NCBI RefSeq assembly: GCF_029223885.1
Contig: NZ_CP119409.1
Location: forward strand, 1,514,001-1,578,000
Direction: 5' to 3'
DNA length: 64,000 nt
Source: Pararhizobium gei
GTDB taxonomy: Bacteria; Pseudomonadota; Alphaproteobacteria; Rhizobiales; Rhizobiaceae
Of this stretch, positions 28,024-36,942 are shown one piece after another (the stretch's first letter is position 1; every line of letters starts with the position of its first letter). The translations under genes were made by a program, and so were the position numbers. The notes beneath the pieces were generated by a model, which was not told where the DNA came from, made no database searches, and worked only from the letters and a program-made list of their open reading frames with translations.

Positions 28024-28669
28024 TGGTGCAGCCTGTTCGGACGATTTTCGGCATGGTGAGATCGATGACGCCGGATGATCCGGCTGTCGGCGTATCGAGC
28101 AGCGTCAGGACAAGCTTGAAGGGACCGACGCGTTGCACGGCAAGCCAGTTCCCGGGCTGCGCGACGGGCGACACGTGGATGACCAGCGAACTGTCGGGCT
28201 GCCGCAGGACGGTGCGGGCATTGAGCGCGCCGGGCAGCGCCGGACCTGTCTTTAAGGGACGGTCGCCGGCGTCGGTGGCGTAAAGCGTCCAGAAGCGCGC
28301 GGGCGGCGTCACGCCCGTGATATCGTAGGAGCAATCGGCAGACAGGCGTGCGCCGTTGCTGTCCTGTGCCGCCGTGAACTGAAGGCCCTCCGCGCCACCC
28401 AGAAGCAGCTTCCCCGCCCGGGCGCGATGCGCCTTGGCATAGGGATCTGTTTTCTCCGTCTGGGCGTCCGGAAAAGCGACCCAGGGACCGAGCGCAATGG
28501 CCCCGAAGCCGACGGTCGCTCTCAACGCATAAACCGCCGAGGCGATGCCGGCGCCGAAGGCGACGGACAGGGCAAAGGCGACGAGGAAGGGTATGCGAAA
28601 CAAAGGCTTTACCGGAAGTTCGTGAGGAAGGCTGGCATGGACATGCCGGCATGATCTGAATATGCGCAA
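28016..28669 (-). CDS. DUF1214-family envelope protein
   Basis: A 217-aa protein with an N-terminal membrane helix and a DUF1214 beta-rich domain (ARFWTLYATDAGDRPL, then NWLAVQRVGPFKLVLTLLDT). Met at 28669 starts 20 atypical residues before the membrane segment; a TTG start just before FRIPFLVAF is a possible shorter form. It is coupled to the DUF1254 gene. The pair probably makes a complex at the membrane; substrate unknown. Confidence 0.8.
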   Translation of the reverse strand: MRIFRSCRHVHASLPHELPVKPLFRIPFLVAFALSVAFGAGIASAVYALRATVGFGAIALGPWVAFPDAQTEKTDPYAKAHRARAGKLLLGGAEGLQFTAAQDSNGARLSADCSYDITGVTPPARFWTLYATDAGDRPLKTGPALPGALNARTVLRQPDSSLVIHVSPVAQPGNWLAVQRVGPFKLVLTLLDTPTAGSSGVIDLTMPKIVRTGCTNA

Positions 28670-28684
28670 GCATTCGCACCGATA

Positions 28685-30919
28685 TCATCGGCCCCCATTT
28701 CGGCCTCCCTTGGTGATTTCGCCGGTTGGGCGCAGGTCGATTTCGGCGACTTTGCCCGTCAGTTCGGCGGGTACCTCGAGCGGGGCGGCGGTGGCGAGTT
28801 TCTCGCCGATGGTTTTCAAGAGCCGTGTCACGTCCGAGGAAAGGGAGCGGGGGCGAACGAGCGGCGGCAGGGCGTTTTCGTCCGTTTCGGCGGCGACTTC
28901 GGGGTCTTTCTTTTTGGCTGGACCGGGCAGGGGATTGTCGATGCCGGGTATGGCGCGGTGCTCGATGCCCTGCTCGGCATAATCCATCAGCCGCTTGAAG
29001 GTCATCGCGGGCAGCGAGCCGCCGGTCATGTTGTTGGTTGAGGTATAGTCGTCGTTTCCGAACCAGACGGCGGTCGTGTAGTCGCCGGTGAAACCTGCGA
29101 ACCAGGCATCGCGATAGGCCTGCGTCGTGCCGGTCTTGCCGCCGGCGATGATGCCGTTGTCGAGTGCTGCCTTGCGGGCGGTGCCGATCACTGGAATTTG
29201 GGTCAGCATGTAGTTCATGCTGGCATTGGCTTTTTCACTGACGACGCGCTTGGCAGGCGGAGCGTCGCGGGTGAAGTCGTAGAGGATGTCGCCGTCATAG
29301 TTCAAAATTTGGCTGATGCCGTGGCGGCGCGACTGCATGCCGCCTGCCGGAAATACGGCATAGGCAGTGGCCTGATCAAGCACGGTGACTTCCGACGTGC
29401 CGAGCGGCATGGTCTTGTCGGTGCGGATGGGGGTTTCCACCCCCATGTTTTTCGCCGTCCGGGCGATCAGTTCGGTGCCGAGTTCGTCCTTGGCAAGGCG
29501 GACCGGCACGGTATTGATCGATTTGGCGATGGCCGTCAGCATGGTGACGCGGCCGGAATAGCTGCCCTTTGAATAGTTTTGCGGCGACCAGCCGCGCCAG
29601 GTGATCGGCGCGTCGCTGATCTTCGACTCCGGCGTAAAGCCTTTTTCCATGGCGGCCGTATAAGTGTAGACCTTGAAGGAGGAGCCCGGCTGGCGCAGCG
29701 CCTTGGTGGCGCGGTTGAACTGGCTTTCGCCATAGTCCCGGCCGCCGACCATGGCGCGGACAGCGCCGCCATTCTCGATCATGACCAGTGCGCCCTGTTT
29801 GACCTTGTAGCTGTCCCCATATTGCCGCAGGCTCGATTCGACAGCTTCCTCCGCTGCCTGCTGCAGCCCCATATCGATGGAGGTGCGCACGATGAGCGAA
29901 TGCTGGGCAAACGGGGCGGCGATGCGCTGGACCTCGTCGAAAGCCCAGTCGAGGAAGAAATCGGGCGCGCGGACCTGCGCGCGGTCGACCACCGTCGCCG
30001 GGTTGAGACGGGCGGCGATGACCTGCCCCTCGGTCATCAGGCCGCCCTGGACGAGATTGGTCAGCACCTCGTTCGCCCTCGCACGGGCGGCAGGCAGGTT
30101 GACATGCGGCGCATAGCGGGCCGGCGCCTTGAACAGGCCGGCGAGCATGGCGCTTTCCGCGAGGTTGATGTCGGTGATCTTCTTACCGAAATAGAACTGC
30201 GAGGCGGCGGCCGCGCCGAACGTGCCGCCGCCCATATAGGCCCGGTCGAGGTAAAGCCGGAGGATTTCCTTTTTGGACAGGTTGCTTTCAAGCCAGACGG
30301 CGAGAAAGGCCTCCTTGATCTTGCGCTCGATGGTGCGCTCGTTCGACAGGAAGAGGTTCTTGGCCAACTGCTGGGTGAGGGTCGAGCCGCCCTGCACCAC
30401 ACCGCCGGCCCGAGCATTTTCGGAGATGGCGCGTGACAATCCGAGGAAGTCGATGCCGTAGTGCTCGAAGAAGCGGCGATCTTCGGTGGCGAGAACCGCC
30501 TTGATCAGCGTGCCGGGCAGTTCTTCAATCGGCACGGAGTCCTCGTGGATGATGCCGCGATGGCCGATTTCGTTGCCGTATCGGTCGAGAAAGGTGACGG
30601 CGAAATCGCTCTGGCTGCGCCAGTTTCCCTTGGTTTCCTCGAAGGCGGGAAGGGCGAGCGCAAGCATCACCACGGCGCCGGCGGTACCCCAGGTCATGCC
30701 TTCATCGAGAATTTCGACGACGGCCTTTTTCCAGCCGCGCACGGTGAAACGGCGGAAGAAGATCGTGATATCTTCCCACCAGACGCTTAAGCGGAAGCCG
30801 GCATTCCAGACGGTGGAATCGATCCAGGAGTCGATGCGCAGCAGGATATGGCGCTTCCTGGGCTGCTCTTGCAGGGTCGCGGTCTCGCTGCGGGTGTCGT
30901 CATCGTTCGATCGCTGCAC
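28685..30919 (-). CDS. Bifunctional penicillin-binding protein, PBP1A class
   Basis: A 744-aa class A PBP. A cytoplasmic region and one membrane helix (about residues 78-93) precede the GT51 glycosyltransferase (ATEDRRFFEHYGID, GGSTLTQQLAKNLFL) and the transpeptidase with SSFK near residue 413, SIN and the KTGTT box near 593. It polymerises and cross-links peptidoglycan in the periplasm. The GTG start is preceded by GGAC. The tail after residue 690 is charged and Pro-rich. It is most like the rhizobial mtgA-linked PBP1 family rather than the essential PBP1a; which paralogue this is cannot be told here. Confidence 0.93.
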   Translation of the reverse strand: MQRSNDDDTRSETATLQEQPRKRHILLRIDSWIDSTVWNAGFRLSVWWEDITIFFRRFTVRGWKKAVVEILDEGMTWGTAGAVVMLALALPAFEETKGNWRSQSDFAVTFLDRYGNEIGHRGIIHEDSVPIEELPGTLIKAVLATEDRRFFEHYGIDFLGLSRAISENARAGGVVQGGSTLTQQLAKNLFLSNERTIERKIKEAFLAVWLESNLSKKEILRLYLDRAYMGGGTFGAAAASQFYFGKKITDINLAESAMLAGLFKAPARYAPHVNLPAARARANEVLTNLVQGGLMTEGQVIAARLNPATVVDRAQVRAPDFFLDWAFDEVQRIAAPFAQHSLIVRTSIDMGLQQAAEEAVESSLRQYGDSYKVKQGALVMIENGGAVRAMVGGRDYGESQFNRATKALRQPGSSFKVYTYTAAMEKGFTPESKISDAPITWRGWSPQNYSKGSYSGRVTMLTAIAKSINTVPVRLAKDELGTELIARTAKNMGVETPIRTDKTMPLGTSEVTVLDQATAYAVFPAGGMQSRRHGISQILNYDGDILYDFTRDAPPAKRVVSEKANASMNYMLTQIPVIGTARKAALDNGIIAGGKTGTTQAYRDAWFAGFTGDYTTAVWFGNDDYTSTNNMTGGSLPAMTFKRLMDYAEQGIEHRAIPGIDNPLPGPAKKKDPEVAAETDENALPPLVRPRSLSSDVTRLLKTIGEKLATAAPLEVPAELTGKVAEIDLRPTGEITKGGRNGGR

Positions 30920-31062
30920 GTCGGTTGCGTCCTTGAGGCCGGGCGGGCCGATATTTGCATGGGGCGGCTTTCTATTCTACGCCGATATCGGTAATGAGCC
31001 TTAAAATACCGGCAATCTTTTGATCGATTGTCGCACAAATTCAACAGCCGGAAGTCGAATAT

Positions 31063-31530
31063 ATGGGCGAGCTGCCCTTTTGGAAGATGAAAAGCCTGGC
31101 CGAGATGACGCCTGTCGAGTGGGAAAGCCTGTGCGACGGCTGCGGGCTCTGCTGTCTCAACAAGCTGGAAGACTGGGATACCGGCGAGATTGTCTGGACC
31201 AATGTCGGCTGCACGCTGCTGGACGGCGAAAGCTGTCGCTGCAGGGACTATCCGAACCGGCAGGCGACGGTTCCGGACTGCATCCAGCTGACGCCGCTGG
31301 AGGTGGAGACCCTGTCCTGGTTACCGCCGACCTGCGGCTACCGGCTGGTGCGGGATGGCGACGATCTCTACTGGTGGCATCCGCTGGTCTCCGGCGATCC
31401 GCAGACCGTTCATCAGGCCGGGATTTCGGTGCGCGGGCGGACGATTTCCGAGGACGTGGTCGATGTCGAGGATCTCGAGGATTATGTGGTGGACTGGCCG
31501 CTGACGGTGGGGCAGCGCGGCGAGCGGTAG
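31063..31530 (+). CDS. YcgN/UPF0260 cysteine-cluster protein
   Basis: A 155-aa protein with the cysteine cluster [11 protein letters not shown] and later [17 protein letters not shown], as in YcgN-type putative metal-binding proteins. The family is cytoplasmic and of unknown role; the cluster probably binds zinc or an iron-sulfur centre. It is divergent from the PBP gene across about 140 bases. Confidence 0.92.
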   Translation: MGELPFWKMKSLAEMTPVEWESLCDGCGLCCLNKLEDWDTGEIVWTNVGCTLLDGESCRCRDYPNRQATVPDCIQLTPLEVETLSWLPPTCGYRLVRDGDDLYWWHPLVSGDPQTVHQAGISVRGRTISEDVVDVEDLEDYVVDWPLTVGQRGER

Positions 31531-31609
31531 GTGCTGTGACCGTCAATTCAGTGCCGTGTGCGGTGAATAAACCGTATGGCTCCGGGGGCTTCGGGCCTAT
31601 AGTCGCGGC

Positions 31610-32239
31610 ATGATCGAGCCTGTGTCATTTCTTCCCGTCAATCTGCTGTCGTTTATCCTGACGGCCATCGTGATCGAGATCACGCCAGGTCCGAACATGA
31701 CATGGCTTGCGGTGATCTCGGCCCTGGAGGGACGCCGGGCGGGGTTTGCCGCTGTCGCCGGTATCGCGCTGGGACTTTCCGTCATCGGCGTGGCCGGGGC
31801 TCTTGGAGCCGCCGCGCTGATCCAGTCCTCACCCGCGCTTTATGAAACCCTGCGATGGGCGGGGGTCGCCTTTCTGTTTTATCTTGCCGTCGAGGGGTGG
31901 TTTTCCGCCGGGAGGCTGCAGGAAACGCAGGCGGGCAGCTATCGAGGCTATTTCCTGCGCGGCCTGCTGACCAACCTGCTCAATCCCAAGGCCTTGTTGT
32001 TCTATATCGCGGTGCTGCCGTCCTTCGTGGCGCCGCAACAGCCGGTCATGCACCAGACTTTGGCGTTGACCGCAGCCTATGTTGCGGTGGCGACTCTCAT
32101 TCATTCGCTAATCGCCCTGATGGCAGCGCGTCTTGAGCCGGTGCTCAACGATCCGCGCCGCGAGCGGCTGGCACGGCGCAGCCTGTCGGCTCTACTGGCG
32201 CTGGTTGCTGTATGGTTTGCACTGACGACGACGCAGTAG
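31610..32239 (+). CDS. LysE-family amino acid exporter
   Basis: A 209-aa protein with six hydrophobic segments and the LysE/RhtB signature ITPGPNMTWLAVISALEGRR near the N-terminus and LTNLLNPKALLFYIAVLPSF in the middle. It exports amino acids or related small molecules; the substrate is not predictable. No ribosome site is obvious, but no better start exists. Confidence 0.93.
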   Translation: MIEPVSFLPVNLLSFILTAIVIEITPGPNMTWLAVISALEGRRAGFAAVAGIALGLSVIGVAGALGAAALIQSSPALYETLRWAGVAFLFYLAVEGWFSAGRLQETQAGSYRGYFLRGLLTNLLNPKALLFYIAVLPSFVAPQQPVMHQTLALTAAYVAVATLIHSLIALMAARLEPVLNDPRRERLARRSLSALLALVAVWFALTTTQ

Positions 32240-32272
32240 CGGCGGATTTTGCCGGGGGCTAGGGCAGAGCGA

Positions 32273-32614
32273 TCAGGTAGCGGAGGTCTTCGCGCCATTC
32301 AGCAAGGCTTTTGGTGCAACGTTGCGCCAGGCGATTTCCATTACGTGGCCGATGATATCCTCGTCCGCATCGGCGAAATAGACCGAGGTCCAGCCCTTGA
32401 GGCCCCACCCGCCGGGAACGGCCGCGCAGACGCCCGGTTCGGTTTCGAGCAGCATCTTCTGCTGGCCAGGGGTGAACTTGAAGACGGCGCGTCCGGCTTC
32501 CGGCAGGGACATGAAGATGCGCTTTCCGACGCGGAAATCGCGCTTTCCGAAATGGGCGCTCTCGATAGCACCCGGCAGGCTCAAGGCCCGCTTTTCAAGG
32601 TCCTCGGTTCTCAT
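32273..32614 (-). CDS. MmcQ/YjbR-family DNA-binding-fold protein
   Basis: A 113-aa YjbR/CyaY-like fold protein: LEKRALSLPGAIESAHFG at the start, DFRVGKRIFMSL, and GWTSVYFADADEDIIGHVME near the end. The family is widespread and lacks a defined function. Its 3' end faces the LysE gene at 33 bases. Confidence 0.9.
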   Translation of the reverse strand: MRTEDLEKRALSLPGAIESAHFGKRDFRVGKRIFMSLPEAGRAVFKFTPGQQKMLLETEPGVCAAVPGGWGLKGWTSVYFADADEDIIGHVMEIAWRNVAPKALLNGAKTSAT

Positions 32615-32808
32615 GGCATAACAGTATCATGCATCGGCGATTGTGCAAATTTAAGAAAATAATCCTAATAGGAAAATAATCCTTGACGGCGTCACGGTCG
32701 TTTGATAGGTTCTGGGTATAGTCGGAGAAGTGCGGGTGGATCGGATCATTATCAGCCGGTTTCGTCCTGCGAGCTGGCTTCGACCTTCCCCTCAAGGATA
32801 ACGCGATC

Positions 32809-33405
32809 ATGGATGATCTGGATTTCGATCCGGAGACCTTTGGCCTTTGGCCGAAGGCGCCGGTTTATGATGGGTTGCGGCCGTGGCGGGCGGGCAGTGA
32901 ACGTCTGCAAGATCTGGCGGCCGGGGCCATACTCGACAGGAAAGCCGAGGCCTCGCCGCAGGAGAACCTGCGGGACATGCTGAACGGCATGACCAAGGAA
33001 CTGCGCGAGCAGATGCAGCAGTTTCAGCGATTGCGCAAGCTGGCCGACGAAAAGGCGGTCGAGGCTGGCGAGGAGATCGACCGCAAGCTCGTTCAGGCCG
33101 ATGCAAAGGCGAGCATCGAAGCCATGTCGGTGATCGTGCGGACGCTGGAAAAGATCGACAGCCTGCAGAGAACGATCGCCCATGACCGGCAGATGCTGGC
33201 CGAACAGGATTTCGACGAGGCGGCCTATGAAAAGCTTCAAGCCGAATTCGACGCCAGAATTGAAGCACGGGCCGATGAATTGGCGCGTGAGCGCGGCAGG
33301 CAGGCACCGGGACTTGCTGCGGCGGATGGTGCAGGGTGTGCGGATGCCGCAGGATGTGTCCCAGGCGGCGGCCCCGAACCGCCCTCATCAGCAGAACCGG
33401 CCTGA
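32809..33405 (+). CDS. GTA/prophage-type packaging protein (terminase small-subunit position)
   Basis: A 198-aa protein with an N-terminal DDLDFDPETFGLWP motif and a long helical middle (residues 50-160). It lies directly before the large terminase gene, the place of the small packaging gene in RcGTA-like clusters of Rhizobiales. The last 35 residues turn abruptly into Gly/Ala/Pro-rich sequence, while the +1 frame at the same place reads a plausible helical piece (RDLLRRMVQGVRMPQ), so a frameshift near 33,290 is possible. Confidence 0.6.
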   Translation: MDDLDFDPETFGLWPKAPVYDGLRPWRAGSERLQDLAAGAILDRKAEASPQENLRDMLNGMTKELREQMQQFQRLRKLADEKAVEAGEEIDRKLVQADAKASIEAMSVIVRTLEKIDSLQRTIAHDRQMLAEQDFDEAAYEKLQAEFDARIEARADELARERGRQAPGLAAADGAGCADAAGCVPGGGPEPPSSAEPA

Positions 33406-33499
33406 ACTGAACCGGCCTGAACCGAACCGCCTTGCGCGGCGGCGGGAAGAAGGGCTCCTGCGCAGGAGCGCAAAGATCAAGACATCTCTCGAAAGGGGA

Positions 33500-34206
33500 A
33501 TGGCCGGGGTGACCGAAATGCACGACGCCACCCTTCGGCTGCTGACCAAACTTAACAGCAGGGCCGGGACGACACGCTCCACCGCAGAGGCCGTCGATCT
33601 CGCCGATCCGCCGACTTCGAGGATTAAGGCCATTTCGTCCGGTGCCGCGCCTGATACCGGTGCGGACCTCTATTCCCTTTCCAGGGCGCGCGAAACCTTG
33701 CGACTGCTGCGCGCATGGCCAAACACGGGCCGCGCCGAGCAGATGGCGCCTCAGGGCGACTGGCGGGTCTGGCTTCTGATGGGCGGTCGCGGATCGGGCA
33801 AGACCCGGGCCGGGGCCGAATGGGTACAGGAGCTGGCGGGTGGCAGGACGGCTCGGCCGGGCCTCAGAATTGCTTTGCTGGCCGAGACGCTGGGCGATGC
33901 CCGCGAAGTGATGATCGACGGCGTGTCCGGCATCTGCCGGATCGCGCGGGAAAACCGGCCCGATTTCGAAACGTCGCGACGCCGGCTGGTCTGGCCGAAC
34001 GGGACGGTGGCGCAGATTTTTTCCTCCGAGGACCCCGAAAGCCTGCGCGGTCCGCAATTCGACTATGCCTGGTGCGACGAACTGGGAAAATGGAAACACG
34101 GGCAGGAGACATGGGACATGCTGCAATTTGCGCTGAGGCTGGGCGAGCGGCCGCAGGCGCTGGTGACGACGACGCCGCGGCCGGTGCCTGTGCTGAAGGC
34201 GCTGAT
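33500..34206 (+). pseudogene. Large terminase subunit (terL), N-terminal part, interrupted
   Basis: The ATPase half of a GTA/HK97-type TerL is intact: Walker A GGRGSGKTRAGAEW, Walker B FDYAWCDELGKW, and the coupling region LVTTTPRPVPVLKALI. The homology stops exactly where Mu-type element A begins at 34,207. The nuclease domain is missing; its first part (NAGNLAPGFLDAM...TRLG) is found 8.7 kb away at 42,901-42,969. The start is uncertain (33,500 or 33,518). The truncated product would not package DNA. Confidence 0.8.
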
Positions 34207-34254
34207 TGTGGCGCGGCGGCACCTTTTGGACAGATCGGCACTAGCTTTTAGACA
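34207..34254. repeat. Low-coordinate (phage right) end of element A
   Basis: Begins TGTGG. Two transposase-site-like copies, ACCTTTTGGACA (34221-34232) and AGCTTTTAGACA (34243-34254), are exactly 22 bases apart, the spacing of Mu R1 and R2. The first 34 bases recur exactly at 42,970-43,003. Confidence 0.7.
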
Positions 34255-34353
34255 GCGAAATGCGCTCCACTGGCAAACCTTAACGTTTTTACTGACGCGC
34301 CGCTGGTGGGTTTGAGTGGCATTAAAAGTAAAACCAGATAGTAACTCTGGCGA

Positions 34354-35100
34354 CTAGGCGACCTTCCGGCCCTGCGCCTTCGCCGCTCTTCGCTCTTTCC
34401 GTGAACCGAGAACGGCGACATTCTGGAATAGCCCGAAGGGATTTATGCGCTCGCCTATCGCGTCATTCCACGTTCTGATGGTCTCGACCTTCGCGCCGTT
34501 TCGGTCAATGACAGTCAAGTCACACTGTCCGCCGACGCCGAAGAACATGTCGCCGACACAAGCGCCATCGCGCCTGCCGGGTCGCTTGCGCATGATCTCC
34601 ATAAAGTCCGCGCCCACACGGCGGATATAGTCGGTCAATGTTTCAGCACTGCGCTTCGGAGAGACCAAGGTCGCGTCGGCGGTCGAAAACGACGGTCCAA
34701 AACTTTGAATTTCAGGCAGTGCCCGCACCTCAAAACGCTTCTCGCCATTCGTCTGGAAATAGCAATGCTGTCCGCCGTTTTTCGCATCCCAGGCCGCGAT
34801 GACGAACTGTGTAGCGTTGTCACCAGTGAATAAATCTGGCTGTTCGGAGAGATGATGCACCACACCGTGCAGACCGGCCAGCGTGTCACTCACGCCAATC
34901 TCATCGGCCATATGGCAGAGACGCTCTGCCACGACATTGCCAACCGCATCGCTGCCGCGCGATGTCACCGCAAATGACACCTGTTTCGAGGTCGTTACCT
35001 TGCAGCCAATCCGGCGAACGGTTCCATCGTCATCGTATGTCGCGCCGTCCGTCAGCAGCATGGCGACATCACCAAAGGCCATCGATATAATACCGCTCAT
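34354..35100 (-). CDS. Unknown protein, last gene of the element A late operon
   Basis: A 248-aa protein whose start overlaps the tape-measure-like stop as ATGA, so it is translationally coupled. The first 60 residues (MAFGDVAMLLTDGATYDD, then KQVSFAVTSRGSD) read like alternating beta strands, loosely recalling Ntn-hydrolase/proteasome-type starts, but this is weak. The basic tail ends AAKAQGRKVA. No counterpart exists in the part of prophage B that is visible. It sits at the place where Mu-like phages keep end-of-operon accessory genes. Confidence 0.55.
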   Translation of the reverse strand: MSGIISMAFGDVAMLLTDGATYDDDGTVRRIGCKVTTSKQVSFAVTSRGSDAVGNVVAERLCHMADEIGVSDTLAGLHGVVHHLSEQPDLFTGDNATQFVIAAWDAKNGGQHCYFQTNGEKRFEVRALPEIQSFGPSFSTADATLVSPKRSAETLTDYIRRVGADFMEIMRKRPGRRDGACVGDMFFGVGGQCDLTVIDRNGAKVETIRTWNDAIGERINPFGLFQNVAVLGSRKERRAAKAQGRKVA

Positions 35101-36932
35101 TGATCGTTTCCTTCCACGATTACGAATGTCCCGCCGTCGCCATAGATCGCGTTCTTGATCGGGTTCTTGATGGCCAGCGTGTTCAGTTCGCCCAAAATAT
35201 TCTTGCCGATATCCTTGAACGTGCTCTCGATGTCCTCAAACCCGTTCAGCGCGGAATCAGAGAGGTCGTCGATGGCGCTACGCCCTACATCGCGGATTTC
35301 CTCCCAAACCTTGACCTGTTCGCGCAAACTCTCATTCGAGCGGAGAATGCTGGCCTCATATGAGGAGAGATCGACAGGCAGTCCGGCATTGCGGAGTTGC
35401 GAGGCAATGCGCTGCTCGGGCTCAGGACGCCCAATCTGCTCGCGCTCAAACTGCGCATCCGCGCCGATCTTCATCCGGGCTGCTTGGCTTGCGGCATTGG
35501 CATAGGCCTCGCCCAGGCGCTCGATTTCGCGGCGTTGTTCGGGCGATGCCCGGTGCCCCTTGTTTTGGACCTCTTGCAGCAAATCAAGCTCGAACCGCAG
35601 CCGTTGCGCGGCGATGCCGGTAGCGCCGGACGCCGATGCCTCAAGCCGCATTTGCGCAATGCGTTCTTGCGCCGACTGGATGACATCGCGGTATGACCGG
35701 CCGGTGGCCTCGTTAGATTTTACCTCACCGGGCAAACCCTCCATTTCGATGTTCGGTCGCGCTTCCGGAACCGGCCCGATTATTGGCAGATCACCCTTGC
35801 CGTAAGGGTCGGCGCTGAAGGTCTTGCTCACGGCTTCGGTGAGCTTCCTCGCGCCGATCTCGGTCAATTCGAGGTTGGCGCGAAGCTCTTTGATCTTGTC
35901 AGTCAGAGGGTTTCGGTCCAAAAGATCGCGGGTCTTGTCGAGACCGGTCATGTCGTCGGGCAATGCGACGAAACGGCCCACGCGCTCATCGCCATAGCCT
36001 GTCCGCCCCAAGTCAAGGCGGGTGTTGACGGTAGCGGAAAGGTCCGATTTCAGCTGGTGTTGCGCTATCGCCAGTTCGGATCGTTGAACCTCAATCGAGG
36101 CCTGAAGCCGCTTTTGCTCCAATTCGAGAAGCGATTGTTTTGCCCGATATTCGCGCTCGCTGTTGGCGATAATGATGGAGGTTGCGGCCGAGCTCGCGTC
36201 GGCACCGGCGCGGATCGAGGAGTTATACGTCTCTTGCAGTGAGGTCAGGTCGCCCATCAAGCCTTGCAGCGTTCCAAGCGGGGAGGCCTGTTCGGCCAGC
36301 GCACGCGTGGTTTCGCTCACGGCAAGGCCCGCCTCAACTGAATAGGATGCCAGAAGCTTGTAGGCCCCGTATCCCGCCGTGACCGCAACGGCGAGCGGCC
36401 CGACAACTCTCGCCGCTGCACCAGCAATCGACATAAAGTCTTTCAATGCTGCATTGACGCCGCCGCTGCCAGCGTAAATTTGAAGCAGCTGCGGCCCCTG
36501 CTGTGCCGCGATCATACCGAGAGGCATGCCACCAGCCAAGCTCTGGCCGATGTCGAAATACTGATACCCCGCATTCTGGCGTCTGTACTGCGCCTCGTTG
36601 TCGTTGGCGGCTGGCATGGGGCCGTTTGGCACCGGATACGAGGACGGCGACGAATATGGCGATGAAGCGGGAACGGAGGTTGGCAACGAACTTGGCCGCG
36701 CAAGGGTCGCCTGATTGATACGCTCACGGACTGCCCGTTCCTGCCTCGCCGCCTCCGCTGCGTTACGTGAGGCGTCGGCATCCCGTTCAAGGGCGGTTGC
36801 GTGTTTTCCTAACGCCGCAGTCGCTTCCGTCACCTCGGCCGTGACACCATCCATTTCCCGCTTGACGATTTCCGCCGCTGGTTTGACGGCGGAAGCGTCG
36901 GCGCGGAACACCATGTCGAGATTGACGGTCAT
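35097..36932 (-). CDS. Short tape-measure-like protein of element A
   Basis: The first 85 residues (MTVNLDMVFRADASAVKPAA...) are about three quarters identical to those of prophage B's tape measure. Hydrophobic mid-segment, long coiled coils and the closing piece (EEIRDVGRSAIDDL ... NPIKNAIYGD) also match B, but internal stretches and B's last 390 residues, including the lysozyme-like domain, are absent: 611 against 1413 residues. The tape measure sets tail length in tailed phages, so a particle using this one would be short-tailed. The frame is intact and coupled to the next gene, which speaks against decay. Confidence 0.75.
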   Translation of the reverse strand: MTVNLDMVFRADASAVKPAAEIVKREMDGVTAEVTEATAALGKHATALERDADASRNAAEAARQERAVRERINQATLARPSSLPTSVPASSPYSSPSSYPVPNGPMPAANDNEAQYRRQNAGYQYFDIGQSLAGGMPLGMIAAQQGPQLLQIYAGSGGVNAALKDFMSIAGAAARVVGPLAVAVTAGYGAYKLLASYSVEAGLAVSETTRALAEQASPLGTLQGLMGDLTSLQETYNSSIRAGADASSAATSIIIANSEREYRAKQSLLELEQKRLQASIEVQRSELAIAQHQLKSDLSATVNTRLDLGRTGYGDERVGRFVALPDDMTGLDKTRDLLDRNPLTDKIKELRANLELTEIGARKLTEAVSKTFSADPYGKGDLPIIGPVPEARPNIEMEGLPGEVKSNEATGRSYRDVIQSAQERIAQMRLEASASGATGIAAQRLRFELDLLQEVQNKGHRASPEQRREIERLGEAYANAASQAARMKIGADAQFEREQIGRPEPEQRIASQLRNAGLPVDLSSYEASILRSNESLREQVKVWEEIRDVGRSAIDDLSDSALNGFEDIESTFKDIGKNILGELNTLAIKNPIKNAIYGDGGTFVIVEGNDQ

Positions 36933-36942
36933 GTTTTAAACC

